64,000 nucleotides of DNA from JBFJKD01 sp041600415 (GTDB lineage: Bacteria > Pseudomonadota > Gammaproteobacteria > Pseudomonadales > Porticoccaceae). Each line of letters starts with the position of its first letter. Positions within the stretch are counted from its first letter, which is position 1. The stretch is from contig JBFIKF010000001.1 of the NCBI GenBank assembly GCA_041600415.1, forward strand, positions 434,001-498,000, in the 5' to 3' direction. The notes beneath the pieces were generated by a model. It searched no databases. It was not told where the DNA came from and was given only the letters and a program-made list of their open reading frames with translations. This document shows, in pieces, positions 53,767 through 63,173 of the stretch. The position numbers and the translations under genes were made by a program.

Positions 53767-54140
53767 TGTGGCTACTCGACGTCCCGTTCAGAATGTTCCA
53801 GTTACTCTGCGTTCAGCGCAAATGAGTTCAGCGCATATACGCACGATTTCCGTGGGCAATGACGATATGAGCGCCCCTGGGAATTTTTTCAGATTAACCA
53901 CAACCGGGATTTGATGCAAAACAAACGCTAAGCGAACAGGGAGTAAATACGTTCACGCGGGTTGTGCCGTGTCCACAGCACCGGGGCCGGGCATTGAGTT
54001 ATTTGCGTGGCCGCGGGCAATCGACGGGGCGGTGTGTTAAGGAGCGTTGAGCAGGGTGGGGGGGTGAAAGTAGAAGATACCCCGGGCCGATTAGTGCTCC
54101 GGGGTATCTGCGTTACCGATGTCGCTTTTACAAAGACCGC
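53767..54140. other. Gap upstream of the ABC operon and downstream of the MAPEG gene
   Basis: This 374-base region has no credible gene. On the minus strand TTGCAT and TAATCT are 17 bases apart at 53914-53919 and 53891-53896, a weak promoter for the adaptor gene. The hairpin at 54075-54109 belongs to the MAPEG gene. Confidence 0.5.
54075..54109 (-). terminator. Likely terminator of the MAPEG gene
   Basis: AGATACCCCGG and CCGGGGTATCT form an 11-base-pair perfect stem with a 13-base loop, 31 bases past the MAPEG stop; TTCTACTTTC follows on the minus strand, a weak T-run. Confidence 0.6.
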
Positions 54141-54548
54141 TTAGAACAGTAATTGGTACGAATAATACAGCATCAAAACGACTTGCACCGTAAACAGCGT
54201 GGCGCGTACCAGTACCATTGGTACACTGGTGGAAATCATGTGTACCACGGACTGGGCGATTCGGCTGTACAGCACGTACATCGCGGTTCCTTCCATAATA
54301 CTTAGCTGGTTGGATAAACCCGCTGCAATAACCAGTGCCGCAAAAATCGGCAGCGATTCCAGGCAGTTCAGGTGTGCCCGGGTAAAGCGTTTGCCGAAAC
54401 CGGGCAGGTCATCCCCTGATGAGTTGAACTGGTTAAGGGGTATTTTAGCCCCACCAAAAGCATTGGCGAGTCGTACGTTGACCAGTCCGAAGGTCAGTAA
54501 TACTGTCCATCCGGCAAAGCCGGCTAGTGCGACGAGTGCTGGGTTCAT
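54141..54548 (-). CDS. MAPEG-family membrane protein
   Basis: A 135-residue four-helix membrane protein with family signature RAHLNCLESLPIFAALV and a C-terminal VRATLFTVQVVLMLYY helix. MAPEG proteins include glutathione transferases and eicosanoid enzymes; bacterial ones are mostly uncharacterised. The start MNPALVALAGFAGWT is chosen over the 49-codon extension, which would be unlike the family; GGAAG precedes it. Confidence 0.9.
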   Translation of the reverse strand: MNPALVALAGFAGWTVLLTFGLVNVRLANAFGGAKIPLNQFNSSGDDLPGFGKRFTRAHLNCLESLPIFAALVIAAGLSNQLSIMEGTAMYVLYSRIAQSVVHMISTSVPMVLVRATLFTVQVVLMLYYSYQLLF

Positions 54549-54782
54549 TGCTTCCACGATATTCCTCCTGGCTATTGTTATATTGGAACGACCGATCTTA
54601 CTGGAAGTGCATTCTCCCGTAAATGGCCATCGCGATTGGCGGCAGTAAGACAAGTTCGCGCAGTCCCACAAAAGCGCGCCGCGGCTGACGGGCATCGATC
54701 GACGCCCTATACTGGTCTGGTGGTATTTATGTACGTGAGTCCAGCGTGCATGGTCTGAGGTACTTACCGAGGAATAGTCCTG

Positions 54783-54986
54783 GTGAAAGGCATAACGGTG
54801 GGCTACATGCTGCGAGTTTTAATGGCGACGATTCTGGTCGGTGTAGGCGCCGCTGAATATTTTGTGGTGGTGGGTATCACCCCTCAGATACTGCGTTTCC
54901 CACATTTTCCAGAAGCGTTTATGTTGAGCGGTGGTCTGTTATATCTGGTTAATGCACTATGGTTTTTCCGAGCCCGCCGCTCGTGA
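54783..54986 (+). CDS. Small two-helix membrane protein
   Basis: A 67-residue protein with hydrophobic segments at about 9-28 and 45-62 and a basic C-terminus (FFRARRS). No family recognised. A GTG start is supported by GAGGAA eight bases upstream; an internal ATG at codon 9 is possible. It lies 33 bases ahead of the LON-domain gene on the same strand. Confidence 0.55.
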   Translation: MKGITVGYMLRVLMATILVGVGAAEYFVVVGITPQILRFPHFPEAFMLSGGLLYLVNALWFFRARRS

Positions 54987-55019
54987 TTGCAGAGGTCGAT
55001 TCAAGGGTGGAGGTTAGCT

Positions 55020-55613
55020 ATGACCGATCAGCCAATGCAGGTAATGCCCCTCTTTCCGTTGCAACGGATTCTGTTTCCGACCGTCTCGCTACCGCTGCAA
55101 ATTTTCGAGCAACGTTATCTAAATCTGGTGAAAGCGTCGTCGTCCGGCGATCAGGCGTTCGCCGTGGTTCCGATTGTTGCGGGGAGGGAAGTGGGTGCTA
55201 CCCCGGAGATTCATCATTGGGGTACGGCCGTGCGTATTTGTGACTGGTCGCAGTTGCCCAACGGCCTGTTGGGTATCGTGGTTAAGGGCGAGCAGCGGGT
55301 GCGTATCGATCGCAGCTGGACGCAGGACGATGGCCTGGCGAGGGCAGATGTGGTGTTACAACCCGCCGATCGCGAGCGCCCGGTGGATGAGTGTGATGCG
55401 GACCTCGGCGACTTATTAATGAGTTTGGCCACCCAGACAGGTTTATCTCAGTGGTATATCGAAGAGGGGTTGACGAACGTCTCTCTCGCCTGGCGGCTGG
55501 CGGATTTGCTACCGGTGGAGCGCACCGCCAAGCTCGACCTGTTAGCGGAAGACGACCCGGCGATACGTATATCCCGTGTGCGCGCCTGGGTGGTGGCGTT
55601 AAGTCAGCGCTGA
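55020..55613 (+). CDS. LON substrate-binding-domain protein
   Basis: A 197-residue protein resembling the N-terminal domain of Lon protease alone: PLFPLQRILFPTVSLPLQIFEQRYLNLV, then FAVVPIV and LLGIVVKGEQRVRI. There is no ATPase or peptidase part, so it does not degrade proteins itself. GGAGGT lies five bases before the ATG at 55020, selecting it over an earlier frame start. Confidence 0.9.
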   Translation: MTDQPMQVMPLFPLQRILFPTVSLPLQIFEQRYLNLVKASSSGDQAFAVVPIVAGREVGATPEIHHWGTAVRICDWSQLPNGLLGIVVKGEQRVRIDRSWTQDDGLARADVVLQPADRERPVDECDADLGDLLMSLATQTGLSQWYIEEGLTNVSLAWRLADLLPVERTAKLDLLAEDDPAIRISRVRAWVVALSQR

Positions 55614-55636
55614 GTCCCGTCGGGGCGTTACTGCGA

Positions 55637-56092
55637 TCATTGTGGTCGCCCTTTTAGCATGCGCAGCGGTGTATAGGTGAGTACGGTTTCGCCGTGCTGA
55701 TTAACCACCCTGTTAAACGTGCGCACCAGGCCGCGGTTGCCCTCCCGGGTGGCCCGAATATCCGTCACTTCGAGCTCGACATGAATAGTGTCGCCAGCGT
55801 AACAGGGCTGTTTAATATCCAGCTCCATATTGAGAAACGCCATGCCGGTACCCTGCATGGTAGGCAGCAGCAGGCCTTCGGCGAAACTGTATACCAACGC
55901 GCCAGGGGCAAATGGTTTTTTAATAACGGAATGTTGCGCCAGAAACTCGCGGTCGGTGAAGACTACTTCGTGTAGACCAATCAAATTGATGAATTGGCTG
56001 ATATCGCTTTCCAGCACGGTGCGTCCCCAGGTTTCGAACTGATCGCCCAGCGTCAGATCCTGCCAGTAAAATCCTCCGCCGATTTTTTTCAT
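55637..56092 (-). CDS. MaoC-like hydratase/dehydratase-fold protein
   Basis: A 151-residue hotdog-fold protein similar to MaoC/(R)-enoyl-CoA hydratase proteins (LTLGDQFETWGRTVLESDISQFINLIG, then KKPFAPGALVYSFAEGL). The catalytic Asp-x-Asn-Pro-x-His motif is not obvious: the corresponding stretch is GLHEVVFTD, so activity is doubtful. It is convergent with the LON-domain gene and divergent from proA. Confidence 0.85.
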   Translation of the reverse strand: MKKIGGGFYWQDLTLGDQFETWGRTVLESDISQFINLIGLHEVVFTDREFLAQHSVIKKPFAPGALVYSFAEGLLLPTMQGTGMAFLNMELDIKQPCYAGDTIHVELEVTDIRATREGNRGLVRTFNRVVNQHGETVLTYTPLRMLKGRPQ

Positions 56093-56281
56093 ATTAATCT
56101 CGTGTCGCGTTAACTGCCGGAATTCGGGGAAATTATACCCAGCGGCCGGCCAGCGAGCGATTACATCCGGCGCTCAGGCGCGGGTGCGGTCAGGTAAGCG
56201 CAAATATCGCGGCGGACTTGCGGGAGAGTGGGCGCTATAATGGCGTGGATTTTGGGCGAACTGGGACGGCGGGCTGACGCA

Positions 56282-57538
56282 GTGGATATTAAAGAATATA
56301 TGTTGCAGGTAGGGCGCAACGGGCGCGCGGCGGCGCGGGTGATGGCGCGCGCCAGCACTCAACAAAAAAATAATGCGCTGACATTTATCGGCAACGCATT
56401 GGCGGAATGCCGTGTAGAGCTGACGCAAGCCAACCAGCAGGATATGGAGAACGGGCGCAGACAGGGGCTCGATGCGGCTCTCCTCGACCGCCTGGAGCTG
56501 ACGCCGGCACGCATCGACTCGATGATTGAAGGTCTGGGCCAGATTGTGGCCCTGCCCGATCCAGTGGGTCAGATTAGCGACATGAACTACCGGCCCAGCG
56601 GTATTCAGGTGGGCAAAATGCGCGTGCCCCTGGGCGTAATCGGCATTATTTATGAATCCCGGCCCAATGTGACCATCGACGCGGCCAGCCTGTGCCTTAA
56701 ATCCGGTAACGCGACGATCCTGCGCGGCGGCAGCGAAGCCATTCATTCCAATCAGGCCATTGCCAACTGCATTGGCGCGGGATTACGGTACGCGGATCTG
56801 CCACCTGATGCGGTGCAGGTGGTGACCACCACGGATCGGGCGGCGGTTGGAGAGCTGATCACCATGCCCGAGTACGTGGACGTTATTATCCCACGGGGTG
56901 GCAAGGGCCTGATCGAAAGAATCAGTCGCGACGCCAGAATCCCGGTGATCAAGCATCTCGACGGTATTTGCCATGTCTATATCGATGATGCCGCGGACCT
57001 GGAAAAAGCCTATAACGTCGCGCTTAACGCCAAAACACGGCGCTTCGGCATTTGCGGCGCCATGGAAACGCTGCTGGTTGCCGAAAGTATGGCAGCCGCC
57101 TTATTGCCGCGTTTGGGTAAGGCCTATCGCGACAGGGGTGTAGAGTTGCGCGGTTGCGCGCAAACCCGCGCGCTGATCGATACCTGTAAGGAAGCCACCG
57201 AGGAAGATTGGCGCACCGAATATCTGGCGCCAATTCTCGCGGTGCGCGTGGTGCGGGATATGGACGCGGCCATCGAACACATCGAGATGTTTGGGTCCGG
57301 GCACACGGACAGTATCGTCACCGAGGATTACACCCGCGCGCGGCATTTTCTCGCGGTGGTGGATTCGAGCTCGGTGATGGTCAACGCCTCGACCCAGTTT
57401 GCTGACGGGTTTGAGTACGGACTCGGCGCGGAAATTGGCATTTCCACCGACAAACTGCACGCGCGGGGTCCCGTGGGCCTGGAGGGGTTAACCAGTCAAA
57501 AATACATCGTGTTCGGCGATGGGCATATCCGCGAGTAA
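56282..57538 (+). CDS. proA: Gamma-glutamyl phosphate reductase
   Basis: ProA reduces gamma-glutamyl phosphate to glutamate semialdehyde in proline synthesis. The 418-residue protein has PLGVIGIIYESRPNVTIDAASLCLKSGNA, IPRGGKGLIE, a cysteine in RFGICGAMETLL (the catalytic region) and the closing GAEIGISTDKLHARGPVGLEGLT. The GTG start gives 418 residues and an N-terminus aligned to Pseudomonas ProA; ATGs at 56240 and 56300 are alternatives. nadD follows after three bases. Confidence 0.94.
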   Translation: MDIKEYMLQVGRNGRAAARVMARASTQQKNNALTFIGNALAECRVELTQANQQDMENGRRQGLDAALLDRLELTPARIDSMIEGLGQIVALPDPVGQISDMNYRPSGIQVGKMRVPLGVIGIIYESRPNVTIDAASLCLKSGNATILRGGSEAIHSNQAIANCIGAGLRYADLPPDAVQVVTTTDRAAVGELITMPEYVDVIIPRGGKGLIERISRDARIPVIKHLDGICHVYIDDAADLEKAYNVALNAKTRRFGICGAMETLLVAESMAAALLPRLGKAYRDRGVELRGCAQTRALIDTCKEATEEDWRTEYLAPILAVRVVRDMDAAIEHIEMFGSGHTDSIVTEDYTRARHFLAVVDSSSVMVNASTQFADGFEYGLGAEIGISTDKLHARGPVGLEGLTSQKYIVFGDGHIRE

Positions 57539-57541
57539 GCA

Positions 57542-58189
57542 TTGAAAGCCATTGGCATTTTTGGTGGGACGTTCGATCCGGTGCATATCGGCCATCTGCG
57601 CACGGCGGTGGAACTGCGCCAGTTGCTGAGTCTGGACATAATGCATTTGCTACCTTGTGCCGACCCTCCCCATCGCGATCAACCGGCGGTTAGCGCCGAA
57701 CACCGATTCGCCATGTTGCAGCGTGCGCTGGTTGCCGAACCCGGGCTGCTTGCCGACGACCGGGAAATGCAGCGCGGCGGACGGTCCTACACAATCGATA
57801 CCCTGCGGGAGATGCGCGCTGAATATGGACCCGATGCGGCCTTGTATTTGTGCCTGGGTATGGATTCTCTGGTCAATCTGCACAGCTGGCATCGGTGGTG
57901 CGATATTGTCAAATTCGCGCATATTGTCGTCGCCTGCCGTCCGGGTTGGCATCTGCCGGAATCCGGGCCGGTGGCCGGGCTGCTGGCGGAGCGGCTAGTC
58001 AACAGCGCGGATATGTTGCGCGACTCGCCGTCTGGCCACGTACTGGTGGCGGAAATGACGTTATTGCCGATTGCCGCTACCTGGATTCGCGCGCAGCTGA
58101 TGAGCGCGCGCTCGGTGCGTTACGTGGTGCCGGACCCCGTCATCGAATACATCAAAAGACATCATCTTTACCAACAGGAATCCCGATGA
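57542..58189 (+). CDS. nadD: Nicotinate-nucleotide adenylyltransferase
   Basis: NadD adenylylates nicotinate mononucleotide in NAD synthesis. The 215-residue protein starts IGIFGGTFDPVHIGHLR with the HxGH motif and has the PCADPPHRDQ loop and a C-terminal ISSTxIR-equivalent ATWIRAQL. A TTG start is used because it begins three bases past proA and aligns with the family; no ATG is nearby. rsfS overlaps its stop by four bases. Confidence 0.95.
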   Translation: MKAIGIFGGTFDPVHIGHLRTAVELRQLLSLDIMHLLPCADPPHRDQPAVSAEHRFAMLQRALVAEPGLLADDREMQRGGRSYTIDTLREMRAEYGPDAALYLCLGMDSLVNLHSWHRWCDIVKFAHIVVACRPGWHLPESGPVAGLLAERLVNSADMLRDSPSGHVLVAEMTLLPIAATWIRAQLMSARSVRYVVPDPVIEYIKRHHLYQQESR

Positions 58190-58545
58190 CCCAATTGACC
58201 AGTCTGATTATTGACGCCCTAGAAGATGTTAAGGGACAGAATATTGTAACGTTGGACGTACAGCGTTTAACGGACGTTATGGATACCCTGATCGTCGCCA
58301 GCGGCACTTCGAGCCGGCAGGTAAACGCACTGGCCGAAAATGTGGTAGAGCGGGGCAAGAAAGCGGGATTTCAACCCCTGGGTGTAGAAGGCAAGGACAG
58401 CGCCGAGTGGGTGCTGGTGGATTTTGGCGATGTCGTTGTACATATCATGACGCCCGCCACCCGCGCGTTTTACGAACTGGAAAAACTGTGGTCGATTCGT
58501 CCGGATGATTTGCGCACCACGCACCCGGCACGCACTGAAGAGTAA
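58186..58545 (+). CDS. rsfS: Ribosomal silencing factor RsfS
   Basis: RsfS binds L14 of the 50S subunit and blocks joining of subunits in starvation. The 119-residue protein has IDALEDVKGQNIVTLDV, IVASGTSSRQVNALAENV, EGKDSAEWVLVDFGDVVVHI and FYELEKLW. ATGA overlap with nadD and AGGAA five bases before the start support this coordinate; a frame extending back over nadD is a shadow. Confidence 0.96.
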   Translation: MTQLTSLIIDALEDVKGQNIVTLDVQRLTDVMDTLIVASGTSSRQVNALAENVVERGKKAGFQPLGVEGKDSAEWVLVDFGDVVVHIMTPATRAFYELEKLWSIRPDDLRTTHPARTEE

Positions 58546-58551
58546 GACGCA

Positions 58552-59019
58552 ATGCGTCTTCGCGTGATTGCTGTTGGCACAAAAATGCCGTCGTGGGTTG
58601 CGATGGGTTGGCACGAGTATGCGAAGCGCCTGCCGACTGAGTTCAACCTGGAGCTGCTGGAGGTTGGACTGGGCCAGCGCACTCGCAATCAACCACCAGG
58701 TCGCGCCATGGCCAGCGAAGGGGTAGCCATGCTCAAGGCCATTGCCAGCGGGGATCGCGTCGTCGCGCTGGACGTCAAGGGGAAATCCTGGAGTACCCCG
58801 AAACTGGCTGTTGAATTGGCGGCCTGGCAAAACTCCGGGGATAATTATAGTCTGCTGATTGGGGGCCCCGACGGGCTGGCGCCAGCTTGCCTGGCGCGCG
58901 CGGACAGCAGGTGGTCGCTCTCGCCCCTGACACTGCCGCACCCATTGGTGCGTGTGATATTGGTGGAGCAACTCTATCGCGCCTGGACCATTAATACCGG
59001 ACATCCCTACCATCGATAG
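58552..59019 (+). CDS. rlmH: 23S rRNA pseudouridine-1915 N3-methyltransferase
   Basis: RlmH, a SPOUT-fold homodimer, methylates pseudouridine 1915 in helix 69 of 23S rRNA. The 155-residue protein has LLIGGPDGLAP (SAM knot), LPHPLVRVILVEQLYRAW and the closing INTGHPYHR motif, ending exactly as in E. coli. rsfS-rlmH-mrdA order is conserved. Confidence 0.97.
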   Translation: MRLRVIAVGTKMPSWVAMGWHEYAKRLPTEFNLELLEVGLGQRTRNQPPGRAMASEGVAMLKAIASGDRVVALDVKGKSWSTPKLAVELAAWQNSGDNYSLLIGGPDGLAPACLARADSRWSLSPLTLPHPLVRVILVEQLYRAWTINTGHPYHR

Positions 59020-59174
59020 GTGTAGCGGCGACCCGATGAACCACTGTATAACAGGTCAAGTAAAGCCAGATTGCAACGCCGCCATTGCGGTGCGAGCTGT
59101 TGATACCCGCAGTGTTTGTGATACCCCGATTTACGCCGATTACTATCAACCGATCACGCAGCCCGCCGGCCACC

Positions 59175-61034
59175 ATGTACGCTGACCGCACCCTGAAAAA
59201 TCCCTTCCGGGAGGCCCGTCTTTTTTTTGGCCGCATGGTATTTGCGATGCTGGTTGTGGCGCTGTTGCTGGGTGTGGTGGTGTGGCGTTACTACCAGCTG
59301 CAGGTGGTGCGCTATCAGGACTTTGTTACGCAAGCGGAAAATAATCGCGTACACGTGCGCGCGATTCCACCACCGCGGGGGTTGATCTTTGACCGCAACG
59401 GCGTGCTGTTGGCGGATAATCGTACCGGTTTTACGTTGTCGATTGTGGTGGAGCGCGCGGGGGATCTGCAACAGCTGCTGAGGGACCTGGATCAGTTGCT
59501 GGATTTAACCGACGAGGAAATCGAGCGGTTCGAAAAATTATTGAAACGCCGTCACCCTTACGAGCCAGTACCGCTGCGCTACAATCTGAATGAGGTCGAG
59601 CAGGGCGCCATCGCGGTTAATGAGTATCGCCTGGACGGTGCCGAAATCGTCGCAGAATTGATTCGCTATTATCCTCAGAAGGAGCATATGGCCCACGTGG
59701 TGGGGTACGTGGGACGCATCAACGAAAAGGAAACGGAAACACTTGACCGCAAGCGCTACAGCGGTACGCACATGGTGGGGAAGACCGGGCTCGAGCGCTT
59801 CTATGAAGATGCGTTGCTCGGTAATCCCGGGTACGAATATGTGGAAACCAATGCCCGTGGCAGGGTGATGCGCGTACTCGAAAAAATTGACCCACAGCGG
59901 GGCAAAGATTTGTACCTTTATCTCGATAATCGTCTGCAGGAAATAGCGTTTGCGGCGCTGGGGGAAGAGAAGGGTGCGGTGGTTGCCATCGAAACGCACA
60001 CCGGTGGTGTGCTGGCGCTGGCGAGTGCGCCGGGCTTTGACCCGAATTTATTTGTCACCGGTATCAGCCATGAAAATTATCGGCTGCTCACTACATCGCC
60101 GGATCGCCCGTTGTTTGATCGCGCTCTGCGCGGGCAATACCCACCCGGTTCCACCGTAAAACCCATATTCGGACTGGCCGCTCTCGATAGCGGCATTATT
60201 TCCGAGAATTACAAAATTTATGACCCCGGGTTCTTTCAACTGGAGAATCGCGAACACAAGTACCGGGACTGGAAAAAGGGTGGCCACGGTAGCCGCATCG
60301 GTCTATACGATGCCATCGTGCAATCCTGCGATACTTTTTTTTACACGGTTGGCGTGCGTATGGGGGTGGATCGCCTGAGTCATTACGGCGCGTTATTTGG
60401 ACTGGGACAGAAGACTGGTATTGACCTGCCCTCCGAATCCACCGGCATTATGCCTTCAAAAGAATGGAAGCGCGGTGCGTATGGAATTGCCTGGTATCCG
60501 GGGGACACTGTAAACACCAGCATTGGACAGGGGTTTATGCTCGCCACACCGTTGCAGTTGGCGGTGGCGGCTGCACGGCTTGGCACTCGCGGCCAGGTGC
60601 GTCGGCCGCGCCTGGTACGCGCTGCCGGCGACGAGGTGTATCACGAGGTGGCGCCGGACGCGGTGCTGGACATTGCTGCGCGCCACTGGAACCCGGTGCT
60701 TGATGCCATGCGCGGGGTGGTTCACGATGGCCGTGGCACCGCGCGCCAGGCGGGGATCGGCATGGCCTATGAAATGGGCGGCAAAACGGGGACCGCCCAG
60801 GTGGTTGGCATCAAGCAGGATGAAAAATACGATGCCACCAAGCTGGCCAAGTTACAGCTCGATCACGCGTTGTTTATCGCGTTCGCGCCGGTGGAAAATC
60901 CGCGCATAGCGGTGGGTATCATCGTTGAAAACGGCGAACATGGCAGTTCCACTGCAGCCCCGGTGGCGCGCCAACTTATCGATGCTTACTTTGCATATTA
61001 TCCGCTCGAAGGGGGTGACGTTGCAGCGCGATGA
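59175..61034 (+). CDS. mrdA: Penicillin-binding protein 2 (elongation transpeptidase)
   Basis: PBP2 cross-links peptidoglycan in lateral-wall growth with RodA. The 619-residue protein has a membrane anchor (about 18-38), the PBP dimerisation domain (about 60-225) and a transpeptidase domain with SxxK as STVK in PPGSTVKP, the SxN equivalent SCD, and KTGT in GGKTGTAQV. The ATG at 59175 aligns with the family; an upstream frame start would add 30 residues lacking similarity. It overlaps rodA. Confidence 0.96.
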   Translation: MYADRTLKNPFREARLFFGRMVFAMLVVALLLGVVVWRYYQLQVVRYQDFVTQAENNRVHVRAIPPPRGLIFDRNGVLLADNRTGFTLSIVVERAGDLQQLLRDLDQLLDLTDEEIERFEKLLKRRHPYEPVPLRYNLNEVEQGAIAVNEYRLDGAEIVAELIRYYPQKEHMAHVVGYVGRINEKETETLDRKRYSGTHMVGKTGLERFYEDALLGNPGYEYVETNARGRVMRVLEKIDPQRGKDLYLYLDNRLQEIAFAALGEEKGAVVAIETHTGGVLALASAPGFDPNLFVTGISHENYRLLTTSPDRPLFDRALRGQYPPGSTVKPIFGLAALDSGIISENYKIYDPGFFQLENREHKYRDWKKGGHGSRIGLYDAIVQSCDTFFYTVGVRMGVDRLSHYGALFGLGQKTGIDLPSESTGIMPSKEWKRGAYGIAWYPGDTVNTSIGQGFMLATPLQLAVAAARLGTRGQVRRPRLVRAAGDEVYHEVAPDAVLDIAARHWNPVLDAMRGVVHDGRGTARQAGIGMAYEMGGKTGTAQVVGIKQDEKYDATKLAKLQLDHALFIAFAPVENPRIAVGIIVENGEHGSSTAAPVARQLIDAYFAYYPLEGGDVAAR

Positions 61035-62163
61035 TTTCGTACGTCACATGAAAGAGCACGGGTCTGGCGTCTATGGCGAACGGCGGCACTGGCTCGGCAA
61101 AAAAATAGATTACGTGTTGTTGTTACTGCTGCTGGTGTTGATGGGTGTGGGGCTGGCGGTTTTGTACAGTGCAAGTGGTCGTACCCTGGTCCTGGTCGAA
61201 CGGCAGTTGGTGTACATGCTGATTGGTCTGGGGGTTATGGTGGTGGTGGCGCAGGTGCCGGTGCGTTTTCTGGAACGCTGGGCGATTCTGCCCTACTTAG
61301 CGGGGCTGGGGTTGCTGGTGGCGGTGTTGTTGTTCGGCGATGGGGCGAAGGGCGCGCGCCGGTGGCTCGACCTGGGTTTTGTGCGCTTTCAGCCCTCCGA
61401 AATACTCAAGATTGCGGTGCCGCTCATGGTTGCCAGTTCCCTTGGCAGACTGTTGCTACCACCGCGTTTTGTGCACGTCGTGTTGGCGGTGCTGCTGGCG
61501 GCCATGCCAGCGGCGCTGGTGATTGCTCAGCCAGATCTGGGTACAGCGTTATTGATTGCAGCCTCGGGATTATTTGCACTGTTTCTGGCCGGGCTCGGTA
61601 AACGCTACATTCTCGGTGTGGCGCTGGCCGCGCTGGTGGCCACGCCGCTGTTCTGGAGTTACGTGCTACACGATTATCAGAAACAACGCATACTGACCCT
61701 GCTAGATCCGCAGTCTGATAAATTAGGTGCGGGGTGGAATATTATTCAGTCCACCACCGCCATAGGCTCGGGAGGAATTCACGGTAAGGGCTGGTTTGGA
61801 GGCACCCAATCGCATCTCGATTTTTTGCCGGAAAGCCATACGGACTTTATTATTGCGGTGCTGGCAGAAGAATTTGGCTTGGTAGGTGTCATGTTACTGT
61901 TACTGTTATATGTTTTGATTATCAGTCGGGGTGTTATTATCAGTTTGCGTGCGCAGTCGATGTTTGGGCGTCTGCTGGCTGGCAGTATCACGTTAACGTT
62001 CTTTGTTTACGTGTTTGTGAACATGGGTATGGTGTCGGGGTTGTTGCCGGTTGTGGGTGTGCCGTTGCCGCTGGTGAGTTACGGCGGCACCGCGATCGTG
62101 ACCCTGATGTTGGGCTTTGGTATGCTGATGGCCATCAGCACTGAGAAAAAACGGTTGGTTTAG
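61015..62163 (+). CDS. rodA: Rod-shape peptidoglycan polymerase RodA
   Basis: RodA is the SEDS glycosyltransferase that polymerises lipid II with PBP2. The 382-residue protein has about ten helices and the family segments KGARRWLDLGFVRFQPSEILKIAVP, QPDLGTA, the catalytic Asp region (FLPESHTDFIIAVLAEEFG) and VGVPLPLVSYGGTAIV. GTG at 61015 overlaps mrdA by 20 bases; TTG at 61021 fits the AAGGGGG site better and is an equal candidate. Confidence 0.95.
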   Translation: MTLQRDDFVRHMKEHGSGVYGERRHWLGKKIDYVLLLLLLVLMGVGLAVLYSASGRTLVLVERQLVYMLIGLGVMVVVAQVPVRFLERWAILPYLAGLGLLVAVLLFGDGAKGARRWLDLGFVRFQPSEILKIAVPLMVASSLGRLLLPPRFVHVVLAVLLAAMPAALVIAQPDLGTALLIAASGLFALFLAGLGKRYILGVALAALVATPLFWSYVLHDYQKQRILTLLDPQSDKLGAGWNIIQSTTAIGSGGIHGKGWFGGTQSHLDFLPESHTDFIIAVLAEEFGLVGVMLLLLLYVLIISRGVIISLRAQSMFGRLLAGSITLTFFVYVFVNMGMVSGLLPVVGVPLPLVSYGGTAIVTLMLGFGMLMAISTEKKRLV

Positions 62164-62168
62164 CCTTT

Positions 62169-63173
62169 ATGAGAAAGTGGGCAATAGCATTATTACTACT
62201 GGCCGTTAGTTCGCTGGCGGCGAGTCCCAGTCCGGTAACTACTGGCTATAGCGGCCATGCAGCGGCCCGCGCGCTGATCGACAAGATGGTCGCCGAACAC
62301 GGTTTTGACCGCGCGCAGCTCGACCGTCAGTTCGCGCAGGTCGAGTACAAACAATCCATTATTGATGCGATGGAGCGCCCTGCTGAAAAAGTCAAAGAGT
62401 GGGGTGAGTACCGCAAAATATTCATCACTGAAAGACGTATCAATGAGGGTGTGGATTTCTGGCGGACCCATGCGGCCGTGCTGGCCCGCGCGGAACAGCA
62501 ATACGGGGTCAATCCAGCGCTGATTGTGGCGATCATCGGCGTGGAAACACACTACGGCAGAATCACCGGAAGCTATCGAGTTATTGACGCGCTCGCCACG
62601 CTGGCATTTGATTATCCCAAGCGCAGTGAATTTTTTACCCGGGAACTCGAACAATTCCTGATCCTCACCCAGGAGCAGCAGCGCGACCCCATGACGCTTA
62701 CCGGTTCCTACGCCGGTGCAATGGGGTATGGCCAGTTTATGCCCAGCAGTTATCGGGCCTACGCGGTCGACTTCGATGGCGATGGCATTGTTGATATCTG
62801 GGAGAATCCCGATGATGCCATTGGCAGTGTCGCCAATTATATGCTGCGTCACGGCTGGCAGCCGGGACAGGGGGTGGTGGTGCGCGCGCGCACCAATGGC
62901 GAGTATAACGACGCCCTGGTCAATAAGTTGCTGGTGCCGGAACTGACCCTGGCGGAATTACGTGTACAGGGGTTCGTACCCGTTATGCAGGGTTTGCCCG
63001 AAGACACGCGAGCCATTCCTCTCAAACTTATTGGGGATTATGGGGTGGAGTTTTGGCTGGGCCTGCCCAACTTCTACGCCATTACCCGCTACAACCACAG
63101 CTACCGGTATGCCATGGCGGTGAATCAGCTCAGCGAAGCAATTGCGGATCGTCTGGGTGATGGCGAGGGTTAA
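62169..63173 (+). CDS. mltB: Lytic murein transglycosylase B
   Basis: MltB cleaves peptidoglycan glycan strands. The 334-residue protein has a signal peptide (1-18), the catalytic Glu126 in IIGVETHYGRITG, AMGYGQFMPSSYRAYAVDFDGDG and the YNHSYRYAMAV end of the family. No lipobox cysteine is present, so this one is periplasmic rather than a lipoprotein. It follows rodA by five bases. Confidence 0.93.
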   Translation: MRKWAIALLLLAVSSLAASPSPVTTGYSGHAAARALIDKMVAEHGFDRAQLDRQFAQVEYKQSIIDAMERPAEKVKEWGEYRKIFITERRINEGVDFWRTHAAVLARAEQQYGVNPALIVAIIGVETHYGRITGSYRVIDALATLAFDYPKRSEFFTRELEQFLILTQEQQRDPMTLTGSYAGAMGYGQFMPSSYRAYAVDFDGDGIVDIWENPDDAIGSVANYMLRHGWQPGQGVVVRARTNGEYNDALVNKLLVPELTLAELRVQGFVPVMQGLPEDTRAIPLKLIGDYGVEFWLGLPNFYAITRYNHSYRYAMAVNQLSEAIADRLGDGEG

